This document shows, in pieces, positions 30,845 to 40,494 of a DNA stretch of 64,000 nt (the stretch's first letter is position 1; each line of letters begins with the position of its first letter). The stretch spans positions 29,356 to 93,355 of the forward strand of contig CACNQW010000002.1 of assembly GCA_902622745.1 (NCBI GenBank). Reading direction: 5' to 3'. The stretch is from an uncultured SAR116 cluster alpha proteobacterium (GTDB lineage: Bacteria; Pseudomonadota; Alphaproteobacteria; Puniceispirillales; Marisalimonadaceae). The notes under the pieces are model-generated. The model did no database searches, was not told the origin of the DNA, and saw nothing but the letters and a program-made list of their open reading frames with translations. The position numbers and the translations under genes were made by a program.

Positions 30845-32764
30845 TTATATATACCTTCTATTAGCTTTAGAGAGTAAAGATAAAATGCCGCCTATAGCCA
30901 TTATAAATGCTCCAAACCAAAGACATTTTACAAGAGGGTTAAAGTAGGCTTTTACCACCCATCCCTCTTTTAAATTACCTTCCCCCATAGTTATATAAAT
31001 ATCACTCAATATAAAATTAAAAATGCCTGCTTCAGTTGTTTTAGTTTTTTCTACAGGATAAAATCTTTGTTCTGATTTTATCTTTCCAACAAAATTTTCA
31101 GCCTTTGTGATTTTAAATAAACCAGTTTCAGATAAGTAATTATCTATTTTTAAATTTTTAACATTTTCAAGTTTGACGCTATAATCTCCAATAGCAATAA
31201 CTTCATTTATTTTAATTTGGCTTGAACTTTCTTTTTTGAAGAATTGTTCTCCTGTTACTCCAAATAGAAAAATTGCTAAGCCTAAATGAGCAACTAACAT
31301 ACCATAATAATTTAAAGGTAATGTTTTAAGATTTTGTAATTTTTTAAAAAATGTAAATCCAACTGAAAAAAATAAAAGAATTGATAAATAACCACATATT
31401 ATTCCAAAAACAGAGGTAGTGTTAAATTTAAAAATGATGAAGCTAAAAACAAAAGCTAAAGTAAAAATTATTAACATATTTCTTAACAAAGATTTTTTTG
31501 GAGTCTTTGTCCATCCAAGAAATGGAGCGAAAGCCATGATAATTATAAAGGGGATCATTATTGGAGAGAATGTTGCATTATAATAGGCTGCTCCTACAGA
31601 GATTTTTGAACCTGTAATTGTTTCTAAAATGAGAGGGTATAATGTTCCAATTAAAATTGTTATTGTTGAAGTTATTAAAAATATATTATTTAAAAGAAGT
31701 CCTGTTTCTTTAGAAAAGATAAAATACTTTGTATCAATTCGATGAGTATTCTTAAATCCATATATTAGTAATGGTATTAGAGTAGATAAAGCTAATATAA
31801 TCAGAATAAATACTCCTCTTGTTGGATCTGAAGCAAAAGCATGAACAGAAGTTAATAGTCCTGACCTTACAATAAACGTTCCTAACAAAGAGAAAGAAAA
31901 GCCAAAAATTGCCAACAAAATTGTCCAATTATAAAATTGGTTATTTTTTTGTGTTACAGTAATTGAATGAATCAATGCAGTAGATATCAACCACGGCATT
32001 AGGGAAGCGTTTTCAACTGGATCCCAAAACCACCATCCTCCCCATCCTAATTCATAGTAAGCCCACCAACTGCCTAAAGCAATGCCACTAGTCAAAAAAG
32101 CCCATGTTAGAAGTGTCCAAGGTTTAAGATAATTAAACCAATCAAATTCAACTTTTTTGTTTAAAAGAATTGCAATAGCGAATGAAAATGATACGGACAA
32201 ACCTACATATCCAATATATAGCATAGGCGGGTGAAAGGCTAATCCAGGATCTTGCAATAAAGGGTTTAAGCCAAATCCTTCTAATGGTGGGTCTATATTC
32301 CTTGAAAAAGGATTTGAAGTGAATAATAAAAAAATACAGAATAAAAAAAGAATAATATTTTGAATACCTAATACAGTTATATGAAATTGAGAAGATTTTA
32401 TAGATTTACTTTTTGCAATTAAATATGTGAAGAAAGATAAAATTAATATCCATAACAAAATTGAACCTTCGTGATTACCCCATAATCCTGAAATCTTATA
32501 AATTAAAGGTTTTGTAGTATGTGAATTATTGACAACCAGATCTAATGAAAACTCAGAATTAATAAAAGCATATTCAAGAATTAAAAATGAAATCAAAACA
32601 AAGAAAAAACCAATTTTAGAAAAGTTTTTAATTAATGTAGAAAAAAAATAATATTCTCTAAAAAAATGAAAAGCAAATACTCCAGTTGATAATAAAGATA
32701 AAAAACTAGCTATTATGATGCTGATATGACCAATTTCATAAATCAATTCAATTTCCCCTTCCAC
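30845..32764 (-). CDS. ccmF: Cytochrome c-type biogenesis protein CcmF
   Basis: WGNHEGSILLWILILS, WAYYELGWGGWWFWDPVENASLMPWL. Confidence 0.97.
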   Translation of the reverse strand: MEGEIELIYEIGHISIIIASFLSLLSTGVFAFHFFREYYFFSTLIKNFSKIGFFFVLISFLILEYAFINSEFSLDLVVNNSHTTKPLIYKISGLWGNHEGSILLWILILSFFTYLIAKSKSIKSSQFHITVLGIQNIILFLFCIFLLFTSNPFSRNIDPPLEGFGLNPLLQDPGLAFHPPMLYIGYVGLSVSFSFAIAILLNKKVEFDWFNYLKPWTLLTWAFLTSGIALGSWWAYYELGWGGWWFWDPVENASLMPWLISTALIHSITVTQKNNQFYNWTILLAIFGFSFSLLGTFIVRSGLLTSVHAFASDPTRGVFILIILALSTLIPLLIYGFKNTHRIDTKYFIFSKETGLLLNNIFLITSTITILIGTLYPLILETITGSKISVGAAYYNATFSPIMIPFIIIMAFAPFLGWTKTPKKSLLRNMLIIFTLAFVFSFIIFKFNTTSVFGIICGYLSILLFFSVGFTFFKKLQNLKTLPLNYYGMLVAHLGLAIFLFGVTGEQFFKKESSSQIKINEVIAIGDYSVKLENVKNLKIDNYLSETGLFKITKAENFVGKIKSEQRFYPVEKTKTTEAGIFNFILSDIYITMGEGNLKEGWVVKAYFNPLVKCLWFGAFIMAIGGILSLLSKANRRYI

Positions 32765-33189
32765 TTTCCATTTTTCTTCAGCATATCTGAAACTTCTTTT
32801 GGCATATAATTTTCATCATGTTTAGCTAAAATTTCAATCGCACTAAAGTTCTTGTTTTCTATTTTACCTAATGCAACAATACCTTGTTCTTCACGAAATA
32901 AATCAGGCAATATTCCATTGTAGATCACTAAAATTTCATCTATTCCATCATGTATTTTAAAAGATATTTTTTTACCTTCTTTTAAAATACTATTTTCTTT
33001 TACTAAGCCACCAATTCTAATTCTTTTTGATAAATCAATTTCATTAGATAAAATTTTTTTATTTATGTCAGTTGGAGAATAAAAATAGACAATATTATCT
33101 TCTAAAGATTTTAAAACTAAAAATGTTGATAAACCCAGAAGAGTTAAGAAAAAAAATAAAATAATTAATCTTTGAGATTTTGGTTTCAT
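32743..33189 (-). CDS. ccmE: Heme chaperone CcmE
   Basis: RIGGLV, AKHDENYMPKEV (heme-binding HDENY). Confidence 0.96.
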   Translation of the reverse strand: MKPKSQRLIILFFFLTLLGLSTFLVLKSLEDNIVYFYSPTDINKKILSNEIDLSKRIRIGGLVKENSILKEGKKISFKIHDGIDEILVIYNGILPDLFREEQGIVALGKIENKNFSAIEILAKHDENYMPKEVSDMLKKNGKWKGKLN

Positions 33190-33190
33190 T

Positions 33191-33349
33191 TTACTTAGAA
33201 TTTTTGTTTTTTAAACTTTTTAACAAGTTTGAAGCTTTTTTGTATCTTGCATTAATAATTATAAAATAAATTAATATTGACGTGAAACTTATAGAATAAC
33301 TCAACCAAATATATAAATTATATTTTCCAAAATCTAAGACATCAAACAT
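33191..33349 (-). CDS. ccmD: Heme exporter protein CcmD
   Basis: 52 aa ORF not in track: MFDVLDFGKYNLYIWLSYSISFTSILIYFIIINARYKKASNLLKSLKNKNSK; CcmD-like topology and exact position between ccmC and ccmE. Confidence 0.9.
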   Translation of the reverse strand: MFDVLDFGKYNLYIWLSYSISFTSILIYFIIINARYKKASNLLKSLKNKNSK

Positions 33350-33353
33350 CGAA

Positions 33354-34070
33354 TTATCCTAATTTAATTATTTCAGATTGATATTTTTTGTATATCAAGT
33401 TTGTTTTAATATTTATTAAAATTATAAAAATTGACATAAATAAAAATCCTAACAACATAATAACTAGTGGAAGCAACATCTCTTGATTAATTGAAGGACC
33501 ATCAAATCTAATAATACTTGCTGGTTGATGTAATGTATTCCACCAATCAACTGAAAATTTAATAATTGGAAGATTAACCATTCCTACTATTGCAAGGATT
33601 GCTGCAGGTTTTGAGCCATCAATTTGTCTCGGAAATGCATTTGAAATGCCAATGTAAGCAAAATAGAATATACATAAAATTAACATAGATGTTAATCTGG
33701 CATCCCAAACCCACCATGTGCCCCACATTGGTTTGCCCCAAAGTGAACCAGTTAAGATTGTTAAAATTGAAAAAATAAGGCCCAAAGGTGCGACGGACCT
33801 AGCTATAATATCAGCAAAAGGATGCCTCCATATTAGAAAAAAAATACTTGCAATACTTATGCTTAAATAAAGAAAAGATGCAAACCATGCAAAGGGAACG
33901 TGAATATACATTATCCTGACAGTATCCCCTTGTTGATAATCTTCTGGGCTATTAAACAATGAAAGATATAAACCAATAAAAATAAAGAAAAAACTAAAAA
34001 CTCCTATACTAAATTCTATAGGTTTTATAAAATTTAAAAATCGATTTGGATTGGCTAAATAGTTAATCAT
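33354..34070 (-). CDS. ccmC: Heme exporter protein CcmC
   Basis: VPFAWFASFLY, GSLWGKPMWGTWWVWDARLTSMLILC, WWNTLHQPASI. Confidence 0.97.
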   Translation of the reverse strand: MINYLANPNRFLNFIKPIEFSIGVFSFFFIFIGLYLSLFNSPEDYQQGDTVRIMYIHVPFAWFASFLYLSISIASIFFLIWRHPFADIIARSVAPLGLIFSILTILTGSLWGKPMWGTWWVWDARLTSMLILCIFYFAYIGISNAFPRQIDGSKPAAILAIVGMVNLPIIKFSVDWWNTLHQPASIIRFDGPSINQEMLLPLVIMLLGFLFMSIFIILINIKTNLIYKKYQSEIIKLG

Positions 34071-34076
34071 TTATCT

Positions 34077-34760
34077 TTACTTTGTTAGTGCTATTTTTAT
34101 TGAATAAGCTGAAATTAAAGGTGAAATAATTAGCAAAATTAAACAAACTGTAATTAATAAATACAAGTTTGGTAACGGGTCATAATTAGACTTCACTGCT
34201 TCAACAACTCCATTTCCAAATATAAATATAGGAATTGCAAGAGGTAATATCAACAAAGGGGATATTAGATTATTTGATTTAGTACCAAGTGTTAAAGAAG
34301 AACATATTGAACCAATTAAACAAAATCCTAAACTGCCAATTGCAAATATAATAATGTTCCAAAAAATTATTAGAAAGGAGATATTTAAAAGAATAGAAAA
34401 GATTGGAATAAAAATTGTTAAAGGAATTATTAAAAAAAACCAAAATACAAAACATTTTATTAAGATTATAATTTCTAATAGTAATGGAGAGTAATAATAT
34501 TGTTCTAACCAACCGTTTTTAAAATCACTAATGTAAATTTTATCTAATGTTGGAATAATTGATACTATTAACGCTATCCAAACAATTGCATTAGAAACAA
34601 GAGTAAGTTTTTCTTCTGATGGCCCCACTGTTAATGGAAATAAAATTATGATTGCTATCATAAAAACGATCATGTTCATAAAATTATTTATTGATCGTAA
34701 ATAAGATTTAAATTCTTTTTCGATCAATGCTATTAAAATATTTTTAAAATTAATTTTCAT
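34077..34760 (-). CDS. ccmB: Heme exporter protein CcmB
   Basis: Multi-TM CcmB-like protein in the ccm cluster. Confidence 0.92.
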   Translation of the reverse strand: MKINFKNILIALIEKEFKSYLRSINNFMNMIVFMIAIIILFPLTVGPSEEKLTLVSNAIVWIALIVSIIPTLDKIYISDFKNGWLEQYYYSPLLLEIIILIKCFVFWFFLIIPLTIFIPIFSILLNISFLIIFWNIIIFAIGSLGFCLIGSICSSLTLGTKSNNLISPLLILPLAIPIFIFGNGVVEAVKSNYDPLPNLYLLITVCLILLIISPLISAYSIKIALTK

Positions 34761-34766
34761 AAATCA

Positions 34767-35396
34767 TTATAGTTTGATTAATTTAAAATTTTTATGATTA
34801 AATTTCTTTTCATGAGATGTTTGTAAAATTGTTCCATTCATGTTTATGAACTTGTCCATAATTTTTTTTAAAAAAAGCTTACCATTCTCATCTAAATGAT
34901 TTAAAGGTTCGTCAAGTAACCAACACTTCAATTTAAAACTTTCGTCAAAACTTAATTTAGATAATTCAGCTTTTTTTTTAATTCCTGAAGAACATTCGGA
35001 GACAAGAAAGTTTTTATATTTAAGTATACCAAAATTTTTCAAACTTTTTTCAATTTTATCAGTGTTAAAATCCCAACCTTTGAGGCCGCACCAAATTTTT
35101 AGATTTTCTTCAATGGTAAGATCATCACTCAAAGAACTATTTTGCTTTATTAAGACATGTTCATTCAGCCAATCATTTTTTTTTAATTTCCCAAATCTAA
35201 TAATTGTTCCTCTATCTTCTTGCAACAGAGTGGAGATCATCATTAAGAGACTTGTTTTCCCTGATCCGTTTTCACCTTTTATAATGTTTAATCCTGGACA
35301 TAAAAACTCTATATTAAGACTAGAAAAAATAGTTTTTAATCCTCTAGTCAAAGAAATATTTTTTAGAATCATATTGTCTTTCAATCTACTTGCCAT
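34767..35396 (-). CDS. ccmA: Heme exporter ATP-binding protein CcmA
   Basis: Walker A KGENGSGKTSLLMM, SSGIKKKAELSKL, CWLLDEPLNHLDENGK; internal ATG at 35372 is an alternative start. Confidence 0.94.
   Translation of the reverse strand: MASRLKDNMILKNISLTRGLKTIFSSLNIEFLCPGLNIIKGENGSGKTSLLMMISTLLQEDRGTIIRFGKLKKNDWLNEHVLIKQNSSLSDDLTIEENLKIWCGLKGWDFNTDKIEKSLKNFGILKYKNFLVSECSSGIKKKAELSKLSFDESFKLKCWLLDEPLNHLDENGKLFLKKIMDKFINMNGTILQTSHEKKFNHKNFKLIKL
35377..35390. repeat. Direct repeat copy 1, TCTTTCAATCTACT (near ccmA start)
   Basis: Exact 14-bp match to 35477-35490. Confidence 0.7.
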
Positions 35397-35476
35397 GTAA
35401 TAGTTAAATTATTTTTAAAGCATATATAATTATTTAATACTATTTTAACTAATTTTTTTAATTTAAAATATAATCA

Positions 35477-35490
35477 TCTTTCAATCTACT
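35477..35490. repeat. Direct repeat copy 2, TCTTTCAATCTACT (ccmA-acnB intergenic)
   Basis: Exact 14-bp match to 35377-35390, spacing 100 bp. Confidence 0.7.
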
Positions 35491-35521
35491 AAGAACTCTT
35501 TTTTAGATACATGATTAAGTT

Positions 35522-35566
35522 ACTTTTTAAAGTTCAGTAAACTTGACGTTACTGTTAGTAAAAAGT
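35522..35566 (+). promoter_or_regulatory. Nested inverted repeat in the acnB upstream region (candidate operator or RNA leader hairpin)
   Basis: ACTTTTTA (35522-35529)/TAAAAAGT (35559-35566) enclosing CAGTAA (35535-35540)/TTACTG (35549-35554). Confidence 0.45.
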
Positions 35567-35631
35567 TATATTGATATAAACATTTTTTGATAATATTTTC
35601 ATAACCAAAAAAATTAAAATACGGAATTGTA

Positions 35632-38424
35632 ATGGAATTATACAAAAATTATCTTGATGAAATTGAGAGTAGAAAAAATCAATCTTTAAAACCAAAGCCA
35701 ATTGATGATGGATTATTACTAAAAGAAATTATTTTTCACATAAAAGATAATAAGAGTGAATATAGAAAAGATTGTCTTAATTATTTTATATACAACACCT
35801 TACCAGGCACAACTAGTGCGGCAAAAGAAAAGGCTATATTTTTAAAAGAAATTATCAGTAATAAAATATCTGTAGATGAAATATCAATTGATTTTGGATT
35901 TGAGCTATTATCACATATGAAAGGTGGACCTTCTGTAAAAGTTTTACTAGATTTTGCATTAGGTGAAGATATTGTTTTAGCTACAAAAGCTCTAGATATT
36001 CTCAAAACACAAGTTTTTTTATATGATGCGGATACCTCAAGAATAGAAAAGGATTTTAAAAAAGGGAATAATATAGCAAAGCAACTTTTAGAAAGTTATG
36101 CTAAAGCAGAATTTTTTACAAATTTACCTGAAATAGAAGAAGAAATTGAAGTTGTTACCTATGTTGCTGCTGAAGGTGATATTTCAACTGATTTGCTTTC
36201 TCCTGGAAACCAAGCCCATTCCAGATCTGATAGAGAATTACACGGTAAATGTATGATTTCTGAAGAAGCTCAAGTTGAAATTAAAAAATTACAAGAAAAG
36301 CATCCAAATAAAAGAGTAATGCTTGTTGCAGAAAAAGGAACAATGGGAGTTGGATCATCTAGAATGTCTGGAGTTAATAATGTTGCATTATGGACTGGCA
36401 TTCAAGCAAGCCCGTATATTCCATTTGTTAATATTGCACCAATTGTAGCAGGCACTAATGGAATTTCACCTATATTTCTTACAACAGTTGGGGTAACAGG
36501 TGGAATTGGAGTTGACCTTAAAAATTGGGTTAAGAAAATTGGTTCAGATGGGAAACCTATACTTAATAATGATAATAGTCCTGTTTTAGAAGAAAAGTAC
36601 TCAGTAGAAACAGGAACAATTTTAAAAATTAATTCTAAACAAAAAAAGCTATTTAATGAAAATGGAGATGAAGAGCTTGCTGATTTAACTTCTTCTTTTA
36701 CTCCACAAAAATTAGAATTTATGAAAGCTGGTGGTTCATACGCAATAGTGTTTGGAAAAAAGCTTCAAAATTTTGCTTGTAAGGTGTTGGATATAGAACT
36801 TAATTCTGCTTTCGCGCCTTCGAAAGAAATTTTTTATAAAGATCAAGGTCTTACTGCTGTAGAAAAAATATTTAACGCTAATGCGTTAGGTGTTAAAGAA
36901 GGTTCAATTTTACATGCTGGATCTGATGTAAGAGTAAAAGTTAATATTGTTGGGTCTCAAGATACAACAGGATTAATGACATCACAAGAATTGGAAGCTA
37001 TGGCTGCAACTATAATTTCACCTTCAGTTGATGGTGCCTATCAGTCAGGGTGTCATACTGCTTCAGTTTGGGATTTTAAAGCACAAGAAAACACCCCTAA
37101 GCTTATGAAATTTATGAATGATTTTGGACTTATTACAGGAAGAGATCCAAGAGGAGTTTATCATTCTATGACTGACGTAATACATAAAGTTTTAAATGAT
37201 ATAACTGTTGATGATTGGTCAATAATCATTGGAGGAGATTCTCATACCAGAATGTCTAAAGGTGTTGCTTTTGGAGCAGATTCTGGAACAGTTGCTCTAG
37301 CTTTGGCAACTGGCGAAGCGTCAATGCCAATACCTGAAAGTGTAAAAGTTACCTTTGTTGGAAAAATGGCTGATCACATGGATTTTCGTGATATTGTGCA
37401 CGCAACACAATCTCAAATGCTTCAACAGTTTGGAGATAATATTTTTCAAGGAAAAATAATTGAAGTGCATCTTGGTACTTTATTGGCAGATCAAGCTTTT
37501 ACTTTTACTGATTGGACTGCTGAAATGAAAGCAAAAGCTTCAATCTGTATTTCCAATGACGATACATTAATAGAATCATTAAAAATTGCAAAGAATAGAA
37601 TTAAAGTGATGATTGATAAAGGGATGGATAATGATAACAAAATGTTAGAAAACCTTATTAAAATCGCTAATAAAAGGATTAATGAAATTCAAAATGGTAC
37701 TAAGCCAGCATTATCTCCTGATGATAATGCAAAATATTCTAATGAAGTAATTATTAATCTAGATGAAATTAACGAACCAATGATAGCGGATCCAGATGTT
37801 AATAATATTGATGTTTCAAAACGGTACACTCATGATACAATAAGGCCAATTTCTTATTACAAGGCTGAAAAAAAGGTTGATTTAGGTTTTGTAGGCTCTT
37901 GTATGGTTCATAAAGGAGACATCAAGATTGTTGCTCAAATGTTAAAAAATCTCGAAAAAGATAAGGGTAATGTTGAATTTAATGCACCACTAGTTGTAGC
38001 AGCACCAACCTATAATATTGTGGATGAGCTAAAAGAAGAGGGTGACTGGAACATTCTTCAAAAATATTCAGGTTTTGAGTTTAATGACGAAAAACCAAAA
38101 GAAAATGCACGTCAAGAATATGATAACACTTTATATCTTGAGAGACCTGGATGTAATCTTTGTATGGGCAATCAAGAAAAAGCATCTAAAGGAGATACAG
38201 TTCTAGCAACTTCAACTAGGCTTTTTAAAGGTAGAGTTGTTGAAGACTCAAGTGAAAAGAAAGGTGAATCATTGCTCGCTTCAACACCAGTAGTAGTTTT
38301 GTCTGCTATACTTGGAAGAACACCATCACTTGAGGAATACACTACTGCAGTTGAGGGAATAAATCTCACAAAATTTTCACCTCCAAAAATGACACCTAAA
38401 GACACTTTATCTGTCCATTTTTAA
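35632..38424 (+). CDS. acnB: Aconitate hydratase B
   Basis: AcnB domain order; MEAGSDTH-type IGGDSHTRMSKGVAFGADSG, ERPGCNLCMGNQ Fe-S ligands, 930 aa. Confidence 0.97.
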   Translation: MELYKNYLDEIESRKNQSLKPKPIDDGLLLKEIIFHIKDNKSEYRKDCLNYFIYNTLPGTTSAAKEKAIFLKEIISNKISVDEISIDFGFELLSHMKGGPSVKVLLDFALGEDIVLATKALDILKTQVFLYDADTSRIEKDFKKGNNIAKQLLESYAKAEFFTNLPEIEEEIEVVTYVAAEGDISTDLLSPGNQAHSRSDRELHGKCMISEEAQVEIKKLQEKHPNKRVMLVAEKGTMGVGSSRMSGVNNVALWTGIQASPYIPFVNIAPIVAGTNGISPIFLTTVGVTGGIGVDLKNWVKKIGSDGKPILNNDNSPVLEEKYSVETGTILKINSKQKKLFNENGDEELADLTSSFTPQKLEFMKAGGSYAIVFGKKLQNFACKVLDIELNSAFAPSKEIFYKDQGLTAVEKIFNANALGVKEGSILHAGSDVRVKVNIVGSQDTTGLMTSQELEAMAATIISPSVDGAYQSGCHTASVWDFKAQENTPKLMKFMNDFGLITGRDPRGVYHSMTDVIHKVLNDITVDDWSIIIGGDSHTRMSKGVAFGADSGTVALALATGEASMPIPESVKVTFVGKMADHMDFRDIVHATQSQMLQQFGDNIFQGKIIEVHLGTLLADQAFTFTDWTAEMKAKASICISNDDTLIESLKIAKNRIKVMIDKGMDNDNKMLENLIKIANKRINEIQNGTKPALSPDDNAKYSNEVIINLDEINEPMIADPDVNNIDVSKRYTHDTIRPISYYKAEKKVDLGFVGSCMVHKGDIKIVAQMLKNLEKDKGNVEFNAPLVVAAPTYNIVDELKEEGDWNILQKYSGFEFNDEKPKENARQEYDNTLYLERPGCNLCMGNQEKASKGDTVLATSTRLFKGRVVEDSSEKKGESLLASTPVVVLSAILGRTPSLEEYTTAVEGINLTKFSPPKMTPKDTLSVHF

Positions 38425-38441
38425 TTGATGATTGATACACA

Positions 38442-39638
38442 ATGATAAGACCATTAGAAGGTATAACGATTTTAGATTTATCTTCAATCCTCATGGTTCC
38501 TTATTGTACTAGGATACTAGCTGATTTAGGGGCTGACGTTATCAAGATTGAATCTCTTGTAGGTGATAATACAAGATATATTGGTCCATATGAAAATAAA
38601 TCTATGGGGGCTGTTTTTTTAAATTTAAATAGAAATAAGAAAAGTGTATCAGTTGATCTTAAAACTCGAAAAGGAAAGGAAATTATATTTAAACTTATAA
38701 AAAAATCTGATGTTTTTATTTCTAATATTAGGAAGTCTGCTCTTTCAAGACTTGGTTTTGATCATAAAGCATTTGTAAAATATAACGATAAAATTATTAC
38801 TGCCTTTGCTGTTGGCTTTTCTAGTGATGGACCTTATAGAGACTTGCCTGCGTATGATGATATAATACAAGCTGCAAGTGGCATGGCTAGTTATCAAGAA
38901 GCTTATTCTGATCAACCATCTTATACATCAGGAGCTACTGCAGATAAAGCAACAGGTCTCATGTTAGCGTTAAGTGTAGTTTCAAGTTTATTTAAAAGAA
39001 ATAAAGATAACAAAGATTTAGAGGTAGAGGTACCTATGTTTGAGACAATGGTAGATTTTACCTTAGTAGAACATTTATATGGCTATAATTTTTTGCCTCC
39101 AAAAGATGAACCAGTTTATCCACGACAATCCTCTCCAAATAGAAAACCTTACAAAACTAAAGACGGATTTATTGCGGTATTGCCTTATAATGACGAACAA
39201 TGGTTAAGGTTTTTAAAATTTATTAAAAAAGAACATCTAATTAAAACAAAAAAATTTTCAACTTTAGAAAATAGAAATAAGAATGTTGATGAGCTTTATT
39301 CTTTGCTTGTAAAAGAACTTAAAAAAGAAAAAACAAATTTCTGGATTAAAAAACTTAGAGAAATCGATATCCCTTCTATGAAAGTAAATAAACCTAAAGA
39401 TCTATTTATTGATGAACATCTTAAAAAGACAAATTTTTTTAAAACCTATAAGCATTCAACTGAGGGTTATTTGATGTATCCTCGGCTACCAGTGTATTTT
39501 AATAATGAAAGGGATAATGAAAGTAAATTTGAAGCGCCAAATCTTGGTAATAAGACAAAAGAAATATTGATTGATTTGGGATATGATAAAAATGAAATTG
39601 AAAATTTGAGAAAAGAAAAAATTATTTTTTTTGAATAA
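38442..39638 (+). CDS. CaiB/BaiF (family III) CoA-transferase
   Basis: LEGITILDLSSILMVPYCTRILADLGADVIKIES. Confidence 0.94.
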   Translation: MIRPLEGITILDLSSILMVPYCTRILADLGADVIKIESLVGDNTRYIGPYENKSMGAVFLNLNRNKKSVSVDLKTRKGKEIIFKLIKKSDVFISNIRKSALSRLGFDHKAFVKYNDKIITAFAVGFSSDGPYRDLPAYDDIIQAASGMASYQEAYSDQPSYTSGATADKATGLMLALSVVSSLFKRNKDNKDLEVEVPMFETMVDFTLVEHLYGYNFLPPKDEPVYPRQSSPNRKPYKTKDGFIAVLPYNDEQWLRFLKFIKKEHLIKTKKFSTLENRNKNVDELYSLLVKELKKEKTNFWIKKLREIDIPSMKVNKPKDLFIDEHLKKTNFFKTYKHSTEGYLMYPRLPVYFNNERDNESKFEAPNLGNKTKEILIDLGYDKNEIENLRKEKIIFFE

Positions 39639-39654
39639 TAATGGAGATTAATAG

Positions 39655-40491
39655 ATGAAAGAGATAGGTTTTGTAGGTTTGGGTGCGATGGGATCAGCAA
39701 TGGCTCCTTTACTATCTAAAGCAGATTTAAATGTTTATGGATATGACATAAAAAAACCTAAGGATAATACTGAAATTAATATTGTTACATCTATAAAAGA
39801 GCTTTCAGATAAAGAAGTGATAATCTTTATGTTACCTGATGGTAAAATTGTAAATAAAGTAGCTCAAGAACTTATAAATTTTGGAACTAAATCAATTATG
39901 ATAGACATGTCATCAAGTGACCCTGACGATACTCTAAATTTAGGAAATGAATTAAGTAAAAAAAATATTGAGTTTATTGATGCACCTGTTTCTGGAGGAG
40001 TTGCAAGAGCAATAACTGGGGAATTAATTATAATGGTTGGTGGTAATGAAGTTACTATAAATAAAGTGGATAAAATATTAAATATAATGGGTAGTGTAAA
40101 AAGGGCCGGACCTCTAGGTTCTGGTCATGCTATGAAATCATTAAATAATTACGTTTCTGCAGCGGGATTGATTGCTAGTTTTGAAGCTCTAAATACTGCT
40201 AAAAAATATGGCATTGAATCAAAGGACTTTATTGCAATAATTAATGGTGCAACTGGAAAAAATAATACAACAGAAGTTAAGTTAGAAAAATTTGTAGTAT
40301 CTGAAAAATATAATTCTGGTTTCGCACTAGATTTGATGATTAAGGATGTTTCGATTGCTGATCAATTAATTAAAAAGATGAGTTCTGACAATCCATTATC
40401 AAAACAAGTGCTAGAATATTTAGAAAAGTCTTATAAAATAGTTGGAAAAAACTCTGATCATACTGAAGTTTTCAAAGTCTTAAAGAATTAG
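39655..40491 (+). CDS. NAD(P)-dependent 3-hydroxyisobutyrate/tartronate-semialdehyde reductase-type dehydrogenase
   Basis: IGFVGLGAMGSAMAP, DAPVSGGVARA, GHAMKSLNNYVSA. Confidence 0.92.
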   Translation: MKEIGFVGLGAMGSAMAPLLSKADLNVYGYDIKKPKDNTEINIVTSIKELSDKEVIIFMLPDGKIVNKVAQELINFGTKSIMIDMSSSDPDDTLNLGNELSKKNIEFIDAPVSGGVARAITGELIIMVGGNEVTINKVDKILNIMGSVKRAGPLGSGHAMKSLNNYVSAAGLIASFEALNTAKKYGIESKDFIAIINGATGKNNTTEVKLEKFVVSEKYNSGFALDLMIKDVSIADQLIKKMSSDNPLSKQVLEYLEKSYKIVGKNSDHTEVFKVLKN

Positions 40492-40494
40492 TTT

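Noticed and set aside
34279-34512. Minus-strand 77 aa ORF within ccmB
   Set aside because: Out-of-frame on the same strand as ccmB; the ccmB frame explains the region.
35401-35459. TAGTTAAA...TTTAACTA plus T-run as an intrinsic terminator
   Set aside because: Loop of about 35 nt with an AT-only stem, located between divergent genes where no terminator is needed.
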